A DNA stretch of 5,660 nt from Candidatus Bathyarchaeota archaeon (GCA_029883255.1 JAOUJL010000100.1:1-5660), one strand, 5' to 3'; shown: positions 1-5,305, numbered from the stretch's first letter. The notes: generated by a model from the sequence alone, not told the origin. Program-made: numbers and translations.

Positions 1-62
1 GCAGGATTTTTGCCTAGCAAAAGCAATTCCACTCCGGCAAACACAGTAGCAACCACTTGAAC

Positions 63-112
63 GAGCTGGCTATGGCATGGAGCAGATAGTTGAGGTCCTA
101 GCCAGCTCTTTT
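63..112 (+). repeat. 10-bp inverted repeat followed by TTTT (possible stem-loop or terminator)
   Basis: GAGCTGGCTA at 63-72 is perfectly complementary to TAGCCAGCTC at 99-108, leaving a 26-base loop. TTTT follows at 109-112. On the plus strand the stem begins three bases after a TGA at 58-60 that closes a frame open from the left edge, so the arrangement resembles a gene end followed by a terminator. The loop is long, however, and archaeal termination relies mainly on T-runs. The putative start of the small CxxC frame (77) lies inside the loop, so the element could also act on that message. The repeat is seen directly; any function is inferred. Confidence 0.4.
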
Positions 113-235
113 AACAGAGAGGTTAAAGGATCCGATAAATCGCTAACCATTGAAGTCTGGATAAGATCGTGCGGCAATTGTCAAAAGTTTAAACCAATTT
201 ATGAAAAGCTCAGAGGTTATTTACGGTCCATTTGA
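77..235 (+). CDS. Short thioredoxin-like fragment with a CGNC motif (possibly truncated)
   Basis: This 52-codon frame starts with ATG at 77 and ends with TGA at 233-235. Residues 23-45 fit the first beta strand, active site and helix of a thioredoxin fold: a hydrophobic strand (LTIEVWI), then CGNC at 32-35, then an amphipathic helix QKFKPIYEKL with a proline at a thioredoxin-like position. In thioredoxins the CxxC pair carries out dithiol-disulfide exchange. The frame stops straight after this helix, where a complete fold would need about 50 more residues, including the cis-proline strand. It is therefore either a truncated pseudogene or a very small redox protein. Moving to another frame gives about 20 more open residues ending near 262, so a frameshift is possible. 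No Shine-Dalgarno motif precedes the ATG. The motif is seen; the assignment is inferred. Confidence 0.35.
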   Translation: MEQIVEVLASSFNREVKGSDKSLTIEVWIRSCGNCQKFKPIYEKLRGYLRSI

Positions 236-300
236 GTGCGAAATTGCAGACCTTGAAAGCTAAGTAGGAAACGGGTTTCGAAAAACACGATTGTTCAACC

Positions 301-336
301 AATAATGAAAAGCAAAATAAGACGCAATAAAAGCGC
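301..336 (-). terminator. T-rich tract downstream of the flavodoxin/membrane-protein pair
   Basis: Read on the minus strand, the stretch beginning 63 bases past the membrane-protein stop contains successive T-runs (TTTTATT, TTATTTT, TTTTCATTATT). U-rich tracts of this kind terminate archaeal transcription without needing a hairpin. The composition is visible; the role is inferred from its position after the last gene of the minus-strand pair. Confidence 0.3.
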
Positions 337-398
337 AGCTATGACAGCAGATGGAGTTCTATTCACTTCATTTCACTTTAAAGCGATTGATCCTAAAG

Positions 399-698
399 CT
401 ATGATGAAGAGGATAATTGATTTACAATCTGAAGAATCCTTTTTCCATATATTCTCCAAAAAATTAACCCAAGTATAAGAGCTATGATGATGAGGAAGAT
501 TGTGCTTATAGGCACAAAAGAACAATGCGACTTGTACCCCAACATATTTGGTTTACTCGCAGATGCATCCGGAAGTACAGTAATCGGCGCAAAAACAGCA
601 GATGCAATAGCCCCTGCAAGCAGTATCAGAAACAATAGCATTTTTAAGAACCAAAAGATTATTTCTTTTAATATCCACCGCCCCCAATGGCTTATCAA
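399..698 (-). CDS. Conserved two-helix membrane protein, coupled to flavodoxin
   Basis: The product has 99 residues. Two hydrophobic segments, at about 13-38 and 63-85, are joined by a short outward or inward loop. The second segment is entered through the motif NMLGYKSHCSFVPIST (51-66), which I recognise as the signature of an uncharacterised small membrane protein family found in archaea and bacteria; its function is unknown. The start is a TTG at 696-698 whose last two bases are the first two of the upstream flavodoxin's TGA stop (TTGA overlap). No ATG lies upstream in this frame, and the first internal Met (residue 20) would remove half of the first helix. No clear Shine-Dalgarno motif is present, which fits translation by re-initiation after flavodoxin. 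The single Cys59 in the signature and the flavodoxin partner allow a redox-related role, but this is speculation. The tail ends in four serines. Confidence 0.7.
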   Translation of the reverse strand: MISHWGRWILKEIIFWFLKMLLFLILLAGAIASAVFAPITVLPDASASKPNMLGYKSHCSFVPISTIFLIIIALILGLIFWRIYGKRILQIVNQLSSSS

Positions 699-1147
699 AT
701 TAATTCTGCAATTTCTTTGCCCAGCTTTCTAAACGTCTTTTGAGTTCCTTTTTCAAGTGGTCCTTCTCTTCCTTCTACTATAGCCGATTTTCGAGGTTTT
801 ATCATCTTGACTTTCATTTTTTTCTCAATTCTTTTTGCTGCACTATTCAAATCAAATCTATTAAAACGAGATTGCACTCTGGTATCGAAACAAAACCCTT
901 TTTTGTCACTAATGTCAACGATTTTTAGTTCTTCAAGAAAACCTTTCATTGGTTTAGACATACCAAGATTATGGGTAGGGCCACCAACAGCAAGAAAATC
1001 GTATTCAACCAGCTTATCAACATCGACTTCATCAATTTTGACACAGTCAACCTTGACCCCTTGTTCTTCCATCCCCTCTGCTAATGCCTTCGCTATACTT
1101 TCAGTATTACCAAATTTTGTGTGGTAGATGACTATTGCCTTTGACAC
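695..1147 (-). CDS. Flavodoxin domain protein (FMN-binding electron carrier)
   Basis: This 150-residue single-domain flavodoxin is close to the usual family length. The N-terminal strand KAIVIYH leads into the FMN-phosphate loop TKFGNTE (10-16). The second flavin-contacting loop is GGPTHNLGMSKPM (55-67), and the third lies near FDTRVQSRF (87-95). The C-terminal half carries SAAKRIEKKMK (102-112) and VEGREGPL (124-131), which place it with the archaeal-type flavodoxins rather than with the classical long-chain form. It should bind FMN non-covalently and shuttle one or two electrons in the cytoplasm; its partners are unknown. The start is GTG at 1145-1147. AGGTGA lies one base upstream, a strong match to the archaeal anti-Shine-Dalgarno but unusually close, and no alternative start exists before the next upstream stop. 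The membrane protein follows with overlapping stop and start codons, so the two are probably cotranscribed and coupled. Confidence 0.9.
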   Translation of the reverse strand: MSKAIVIYHTKFGNTESIAKALAEGMEEQGVKVDCVKIDEVDVDKLVEYDFLAVGGPTHNLGMSKPMKGFLEELKIVDISDKKGFCFDTRVQSRFNRFDLNSAAKRIEKKMKVKMIKPRKSAIVEGREGPLEKGTQKTFRKLGKEIAELI

Positions 1148-1148
1148 T

Positions 1149-1154
1149 TCACCT
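1149..1154 (-). promoter_or_regulatory. Ribosome binding site of the flavodoxin gene
   Basis: AGGTGA on the minus strand ends one base before the GTG start at 1147. It matches the core of the archaeal Shine-Dalgarno sequence and supports this GTG, since no ATG or TTG is available in frame. The spacing is shorter than usual. Confidence 0.45.
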
Positions 1155-1186
1155 ATTCCCTTTTCATAGGGGATGGAGTTGGAATT

Positions 1187-1200
1187 GCTTATATTCTTTT
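1187..1200 (-). promoter_or_regulatory. Candidate archaeal BRE/TATA promoter for flavodoxin
   Basis: On the minus strand AAAAG is followed by AATATAAG, a good fit to an archaeal BRE plus TATA box. The TATA centre is about 45 bases upstream of the GTG start, predicting transcription from about 1167 and a short leader of roughly 20 bases that includes the AGGTGA site. The motif is seen; the start point is inferred from usual archaeal spacing. Confidence 0.45.
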
Positions 1201-1597
1201 AGCATACTAAACTTGCGAGAGCTTGGATACATGTACGTCCATGGTAACCTTTATGTCGATTTTTCAACGTGAAAGAGGCCATCTTGAAGACAAGCTTGAT
1301 TTGATATAACGTCGAAGTCAAGGTGATATCAGAAGACAACATGCATGTCATGAGCCATAACGCATGGAAAAAAGCTTTCCGTCCATTGCCCCAAAAGTCC
1401 CTAACCTAACATTGATCAATATGGGAATGGGAAGCTTTGTTTGCGTACCCGACAATTGCTTTGCCATATCCAACTACCTTTGAGAAAGACGTCTTTTCTG
1501 AGTTTTGAATACCGCTTGGATTAGTCTTTGTATTGGTGTCATATTTCCAAAATGCTTTTACACATGCTTTTGCTGTATCTTTTGTGCTTCAGGGTTG
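1201..1597. other. Gene-poor gap between flavodoxin and lhr
   Basis: No convincing gene is visible. The divergent promoters of flavodoxin and lhr must lie at its two ends. Several short frames end quickly. On the plus strand, ATG near 1252 gives 18 codons ending at a TAA near 1308, and another frame opens just after and runs about 33 codons to a TAA near 1408. On the minus strand a frame is open without a start codon from about 1588 to about 1411, and a second starts at an ATG near 1465 and gives 39 codons. None has a recognisable domain or a ribosome binding site. A small hairpin GGAAA/TTTCC with a five-base loop lies at 1366-1380. The region may hold decayed genes, but nothing proves it. 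Confidence 0.5.
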
Positions 1598-4486
1598 ATG
1601 GTCTTCTTGGACGAATCTTCAAAGAATCCTTTTAAAACGCTGCTTAAACCCATTCGCAGACTGATTGAGCAGAGAGGATTTGAGGCTCCAACGGAACCTC
1701 AAAGAAAGACCCTGCCCAAAATCCTGGAAGGAAAAAACGTTCTACTCATATCACCAACAGCCACGGGAAAAACAGAAGCAGCAGTTCTACCGGTTCTCAA
1801 CATGCTCATAAAAACGCCAGAAAGATCATATGGAATCAAAATCCTCTACGTCACACCACTCAAAGCATTAAACCGAGACATACTTGAACGTCTCGAATGG
1901 TGGTGCAACAACCTAGACGTTAAGCTGGCGGTCAGACATGGCGACACAGACACAAAAGAACGCGCAAGACAAGCTCGCAGCCCACCAGACATGCTTATCA
2001 CCACGCCAGAAACGTTGCAAGCCATCTTACCGGGCAGACTAATGCGCCAACACCTCAGCCAAGTCAGGTGGGTAATCGTGGATGAGGTCCATGAGATGGC
2101 GGACAGCAAACGAGGAAGTCAGCTGTCGCTGGCTCTCGAGAGGCTGCGATGGGTGACGGGCAGAGAGTTCCAGCTGATCGGCTTGTCCGCTACGATTGGC
2201 AGCCCAAAGAGGGTCGCTCAGTTTCTCGTTGGTAGTGGACGTGATGTTGAAATCGTGAGGGTTCCTGTTGCCAGGCTTATGAGATTGAAGATTCTTTTTC
2301 CGAAACCTAAACCTGAAGATTACGAGCTTGCTTCAACACTTTTTACTCGCCCCGAAGTAGCTGCTCGACTCCGCATAATCCGCAAGTTTCTTGAGAAGCA
2401 GAAGTCCGTTCTTATTTTTACCAACACGCGGGCTATTTCAGAGGTTTTGGCAAGCCGATTCAAGGTTTGGGACATAGACTTCCCTATATCTATTCATCAT
2501 GGATCTTTGGCTAAGCCTTCACGGATCGCGGCTGAACAGGGTTTGAAGAGTGGCAAGCTTAGAGGATTGGTTGCCACATCGTCTTTAGAGTTGGGAATCG
2601 ACATCGGTCGTATTGACATGGTTATTCAGTATATGAGCCCTCGGCAGGTTACGCGGTTAATTCAGCGTGTGGGCAGGAGTGGACACAGGATTGGAAGAAT
2701 CGCTAGAGGGATTATTATCACCATGGACTCCGATGACACGTTGGAGGCTATGGCCATTGCTCGTATGGCTGGTGAGGAAAATTTGGAGCCAGTAGAGGTT
2801 CCCCATAAGCCCTACGATGCCTTGGCGCATCAGATCATCGGCTTGCTGATGAAGAAGAAGCGTTGGTACTTTTATGAAATTTATGATTTGTTCAGGCATG
2901 CTTACCCTTATGCTGATTTGACAGTGGAGGACATCCAAAAGGTTTTGACCTACATGCACCAGCGTTTTCCAAGGTTTGCTTGGGTTTCCTTTGAAGACCA
3001 GCTGGTGATTAAACCTCGTCGAACGAAGCCCATGTATGAGTACTACTTTGAGAATTTGTCTATGATTCCCGCGGAGAAGAAATACCTCGTGGTTGATGGG
3101 ACGTCTGATAGTGCTGTTGGAGTCTTGGACGAGGCTTTTGTCGCTGAATACGGTAAGCCTAACGTGAAGTTTATTATCCGTGGGACTCCGTGGAAGATTT
3201 TGAATGTGATGGGTGACCACATATACGTGAAGCCTGTTGATGATCCGACTGGGGCTATTCCAAGCTGGGTTGGGGAGGAGATTCCTGTTCCGTTTATGGT
3301 GGCTCAGGAGGTTGGGCGGATACGGGGTCGAGTGGAGGAGCAGACAAAGGCTGGAGCAAAACCTGAAGATATTGCTGTTCAGTTAGCTAAGGAGTATCCA
3401 GCAGATAGGGATACAATTTTGCTTGCTTTGGCTGAAACTGTTGAGCATGTGCGCAAGGGTTTTCCGGTTCCTTCCGACACGCGGGTTTTGGTTGAGGATT
3501 GGGAAGACTTCGTGATCGTCCATGTTCATTTTGGTTCGTTGACGAATCGTGCTCTGGCTCAGTTGTTTGGCCATGTTTTGTCTGAGGAGTTTGGGGCCGG
3601 TGTTGCTGTTCAGCATGATCCTTATCGTGTTTTTGTTCAGACTGGGGGACAAGCGAAAGCCGACCGTGTTGTGGCTTTGTTTGGCGAGTTGAGTCAGTTG
3701 AGTGAGTCGGCTGTTCGTGGTTTGTTGGCGAAGTCAGCTGTTCGAACCGGCATTTTTAAGCGGCGTATGGTTCATGTTGCTCGTCGTTTTGGTGCTTTGA
3801 AGAGGTGGGTTGATTTCAGTCGTGTGAGTTTATCGCGGTTGATGAAGAGTTTTGAAGGGACGGCGATTTACGATGAGGCTTTAAAGGAGGTTTTTACGAA
3901 AGATTTGGATTTGGAGCGTTTGGTTCGTATTTTGGGCGAAGTTCGAAGCGGCGAAGTTGAGGTGGTTAAGCTGGATACTGGCGGGGAGGCAACTCCGGTT
4001 GCTCGTGTTGGCATTGAGAAAGTGAGTATGAAGACTGATCTGATTGCTCCTGAGCGTATAAAAAGGATTCTTATAGAGTCAACTAGGGCTAGGTTGCTTA
4101 ATGAGGTTCGCACATTTGTCTGCTGCAGCTGTTGGGATTATTTGGAGATGTTGCGTGTGAAGGATTTGCCTGAGCATCCGGCGTGTCCGAAATGCGGTTC
4201 TGGCCGGTTAGGTGTGTTGCGTCGGGGGGAGGATCAGGTTTTGTCTTTGGTTGAAAAGAAGGATGAGAGGTTGACTAAGGGGGAAGAGAAGATTAGGGAG
4301 TGGGCTGTTAAGACGGCTGGTTTGGTGGATAGGTTTGGCTTGCCTGTGGTTGTGGCTTTTTGTGGGCGTGGGTTGAAGGCTGGTGATGTGGAGAAGATCT
4401 TGAAGAAGGAGAAGACGCTCTCAGACCGCTTTTTTGAGTCGGTGATAGAAGCAGAACGAAACGCACTGAAAAGAAGGTTCTGGTAA
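1598..4486 (+). CDS. lhr: Lhr-family ATP-dependent superfamily 2 helicase (archaeal ASH-Ski2 type)
   Basis: I chose ATG 1598, giving 962 residues. The frame stays open to a TTG at 1505, but those 31 extra residues are cysteine-rich and hydrophobic and unlike the family's N-terminus, whereas MVFLDESSKNPFKTLLKPIR fits. RecA domain 1 carries SPTATGKTE (Walker A, 52-60), YVTPLKALNRD (84-94), TTPETL (135-140), VDEVHE (Walker B, 161-166) and GLSATIG (195-201). RecA domain 2 carries LIFTNTR (272-278), HHGSL (300-304), SSLELGIDIG (328-337) and QRVGRSGHR (356-364). A winged-helix region and the Lhr core region follow (about 395-830). Near the C-terminus C842-x2-C845 and C863-x2-C866 form a likely zinc site. 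Length and motif order are normal and nothing is broken. Lhr enzymes use ATP to unwind or remodel DNA or RNA-DNA hybrids and are linked to repair, recombination and RNA metabolism. Codon style changes strongly within the gene. Whether it belongs to the aLhr1 or aLhr2 group needs a tree. Confidence 0.93.
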   Translation: MVFLDESSKNPFKTLLKPIRRLIEQRGFEAPTEPQRKTLPKILEGKNVLLISPTATGKTEAAVLPVLNMLIKTPERSYGIKILYVTPLKALNRDILERLEWWCNNLDVKLAVRHGDTDTKERARQARSPPDMLITTPETLQAILPGRLMRQHLSQVRWVIVDEVHEMADSKRGSQLSLALERLRWVTGREFQLIGLSATIGSPKRVAQFLVGSGRDVEIVRVPVARLMRLKILFPKPKPEDYELASTLFTRPEVAARLRIIRKFLEKQKSVLIFTNTRAISEVLASRFKVWDIDFPISIHHGSLAKPSRIAAEQGLKSGKLRGLVATSSLELGIDIGRIDMVIQYMSPRQVTRLIQRVGRSGHRIGRIARGIIITMDSDDTLEAMAIARMAGEENLEPVEVPHKPYDALAHQIIGLLMKKKRWYFYEIYDLFRHAYPYADLTVEDIQKVLTYMHQRFPRFAWVSFEDQLVIKPRRTKPMYEYYFENLSMIPAEKKYLVVDGTSDSAVGVLDEAFVAEYGKPNVKFIIRGTPWKILNVMGDHIYVKPVDDPTGAIPSWVGEEIPVPFMVAQEVGRIRGRVEEQTKAGAKPEDIAVQLAKEYPADRDTILLALAETVEHVRKGFPVPSDTRVLVEDWEDFVIVHVHFGSLTNRALAQLFGHVLSEEFGAGVAVQHDPYRVFVQTGGQAKADRVVALFGELSQLSESAVRGLLAKSAVRTGIFKRRMVHVARRFGALKRWVDFSRVSLSRLMKSFEGTAIYDEALKEVFTKDLDLERLVRILGEVRSGEVEVVKLDTGGEATPVARVGIEKVSMKTDLIAPERIKRILIESTRARLLNEVRTFVCCSCWDYLEMLRVKDLPEHPACPKCGSGRLGVLRRGEDQVLSLVEKKDERLTKGEEKIREWAVKTAGLVDRFGLPVVVAFCGRGLKAGDVEKILKKEKTLSDRFFESVIEAERNALKRRFW

Positions 4487-4487
4487 G

Positions 4488-4553
4488 ATCAATTTTGATA
4501 GGCGTAGTCTCTACGACTGCAATGGGAACAAAAGGTTCACCGAAGGTTGAACC
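4488..4553. terminator. Cluster of three small hairpins between convergent gene ends
   Basis: Three perfect inverted repeats sit between or at the stops of lhr (4484-4486) and the minus-strand membrane gene (4537-4539). They are ATCAA/TTGAT at 4488-4499 (two-base loop), CGTAG/CTACG at 4503-4515 (three-base loop) and GGTTCA/TGAACC at 4534-4553 (eight-base loop), the last containing the minus-strand stop codon. A pyrimidine-rich stretch (ATTCTTCCTTTTC) follows at about 4556-4568 on the plus strand. Together these look like a bidirectional 3'-end zone. Archaeal termination depends mainly on T-rich stretches, so the hairpins may instead protect transcript ends. Confidence 0.35.
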
Positions 4554-4806
4554 ATATTCTTCCTTTTCGCACTCCTCTCAAGACCTCATACATTTCCTTC
4601 TCAACGACCCGCATGACGACAAGCGAGACGACGAACAAAGCTAGACAAACCGTGGTAGCCATCACCGTGTCTGCAAAACTGTTAATTCGAAGAAACACCA
4701 TCAACGGACCAACCGCAAAAGCAATGCTCGCCATCTCTAAAGAAAACTTGAGGAAACTTCTCAAACTCAGAGGTATTACGTCCCACGTCAATTTCGTAGC
4801 TCTCAC
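4537..4806 (-). CDS. Small two-helix membrane protein, unknown function
   Basis: The frame encodes 89 residues from a GTG at 4804-4806. It has a basic N-terminal region (1-22) with hydrophobic residues, a first membrane segment at about 23-41 (MASIAFAVGPLMVFLRI), a short DT-containing turn and a second segment at about 46-68 (VMATTVCLALFVVSLVVMRVV). A positively charged tail follows, ending in RKGRIWFNLR. Positive charge at both ends suggests both termini face the cytoplasm. The codons favour G or T at the third position, like the 3' half of neighbouring lhr, which supports a real gene. No Shine-Dalgarno motif precedes the GTG, and no ATG exists upstream before the stop; later starts (TTG at residue 6, ATG at residue 25) are possible. 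I do not recognise a family. It is convergent with lhr, so it is not in its operon. The frame on the opposite strand over the same bases is Ser/Thr-rich and looks like its shadow. Confidence 0.55.
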   Translation of the reverse strand: MRATKLTWDVIPLSLRSFLKFSLEMASIAFAVGPLMVFLRINSFADTVMATTVCLALFVVSLVVMRVVEKEMYEVLRGVRKGRIWFNLR

Positions 4807-4881
4807 TATTTCAAAAGCAAACCAACAAAAATAACCTTTCCCTCACCTACCCCCGCCTTACCAACAAAAACTACGCCCCCA

Positions 4882-5077
4882 CACACGATCACATCAAACC
4901 GCACCAATTTTCACACGATTCATGTTGAAAACTCACGTAATCGGAACTTCAACAGCGCTCAACTCAAACATGAAAACAGAAACAAAACCCAAGAACAAAT
5001 CTGACACAAGCCACGACCCCCATAGGTAGGAGAACTCAAGGTTAAGGAGCGCACGCGTTTGCAAAATCGTGTGAAAA
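4882..5077. repeat. 13-bp inverted repeat pair plus a third partial copy
   Basis: TTTTCACACGATT at 4908-4920 is exactly complementary to AATCGTGTGAAAA at 5065-5077. The core CACACGAT also occurs at 4882-4889 in the same orientation, exactly 30 bases before the core at 4912. The arms are 144 bases apart, too far for a typical terminator, so paired protein-binding sites are more plausible. The repeats are seen directly; the role is unknown. Confidence 0.5.
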
Positions 5078-5223
5078 CTGGCGTTCCCCAATATAGCCGC
5101 CATCTTTTCGTATCTTTTCCTATCTTTCCCTATCTTTTTGCATCTTTTCCCATCTAATCCTATCGTGACTTGAGCAATATTCAAATGCTGTTCACAAAAA
5201 GAAGCACACTTCAAGCTTCTCAA
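4933..5223 (-). CDS. Doubtful small frame, possibly a one-helix membrane protein
   Basis: This minus-strand frame has 96 codons from a TTG at 5223, or 56 from an ATG at 5101-5103. The C-terminal half has one plausible membrane segment (LWGSWLVSDLFLGFVSVFMF) and G/T-ending codons like the other minus-strand gene nearby, which argues for coding. The N-terminal half is translated through the 10-bp A-tract repeats, giving a Lys/Arg-rich stretch that looks like repeat-driven nonsense. Neither start has a Shine-Dalgarno motif, and no known family is recognisable. If real, the shorter ATG version is the better choice. Confidence 0.2.
   Translation of the reverse strand: MRSLKCASFCEQHLNIAQVTIGLDGKRCKKIGKDRKRYEKMAAILGNASFHTILQTRALLNLEFSYLWGSWLVSDLFLGFVSVFMFELSAVEVPIT
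5101..5160. repeat. Six tandem 10-bp degenerate units with phased A-tracts
   Basis: Six consecutive 10-base units share the pattern YATCTTTTCC on the plus strand: CATCTTTTCG, TATCTTTTCC, TATCTTTCCC, TATCTTTTTG, CATCTTTTCC and CATCTAATCC. A seventh begins TATC at 5161. On the minus strand this places a run of three to five A before GAT once every 10 bases in the first five units. A-tracts repeated at about one helical turn are the classical cause of intrinsic DNA bending. A period of 10, not a multiple of three, argues against the array being shaped by coding. Confidence 0.75.
5196..5220 (-). terminator. Hairpin followed by a T-run on the minus strand
   Basis: AGAAGC at 5200-5205 pairs with GCTTCT at 5215-5220, leaving a nine-base loop. 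Read on the minus strand the stem is followed by more T (5196-5199), so the tail reads CTTCTTTTTG. This has the look of an intrinsic terminator for leftward transcription. It lies only about 20 bases from the TATA box at 5239-5248, so a leftward transcript from that box would meet it at once. The function is inferred. Confidence 0.3.
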
Positions 5224-5232
5224 AAAATTATA

Positions 5233-5254
5233 GGGGGGCTATATATAAGGGGGG
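5233..5254. promoter_or_regulatory. TATA box framed by two runs of six G
   Basis: CTATATATAA at 5239-5248 is an excellent archaeal TATA element and is flanked on both sides by GGGGGG (5233-5238 and 5249-5254). Because TATATATA is symmetrical it could bind TBP in either orientation. Rightward transcription would begin near 5270, giving about 100 bases of A/C-rich leader before the malic enzyme. Leftward transcription would begin near 5218. The upstream G-run does not look like a normal BRE, which is A/G-A/T-rich. Confidence 0.45.
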
Positions 5255-5305
5255 TCTAAAGAGAGAGACATACGCAAACAACGTAGCAAAAACAGACACA
5301 AGAAA

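Noticed and set aside
401..432. C/D box guide RNA (ATGATGA followed by CTGA)
   Set aside because: The spacing is only about 32 bases, there is no second C'/D' pair, and it overlaps the membrane protein gene.
484..732. 82-codon plus-strand frame
   Set aside because: It is antisense to the membrane protein that carries the conserved MLGYKSHCSFVPIST motif and the two helices. Its own product has no recognisable feature.
740..1127. Two plus-strand frames (740-928 and 807-1127)
   Set aside because: Both lie opposite the flavodoxin, whose motifs are clear. Their Phe/Ser-rich products are typical antisense reading.
1252..1308. Short plus-strand peptide MSIFQRERGHLEDKLDLI
   Set aside because: Only 18 codons with no ribosome binding site. 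Kept only as a possible gene remnant within the gap.
1846..4113. Minus-strand frames inside lhr, including 187 codons at 2657-3220
   Set aside because: All are antisense to a helicase with intact motifs and show no domains.
4534..4553. tRNA T-arm (GGTTCAACC on the minus strand)
   Set aside because: No acceptor stem, D-arm or anticodon arm can be placed around it. It is better explained as a simple hairpin.
4547..4834. 95-codon plus-strand frame downstream of lhr
   Set aside because: The product is Ser/Thr/Lys-rich with no hydrophobic or domain pattern. The opposite strand gives a better two-helix membrane protein with coding-like codons.
5101..5160. CRISPR array or minisatellite coding repeat
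   Set aside because: The 10-bp units are contiguous and far too short, with no spacers. The period is not a multiple of three.
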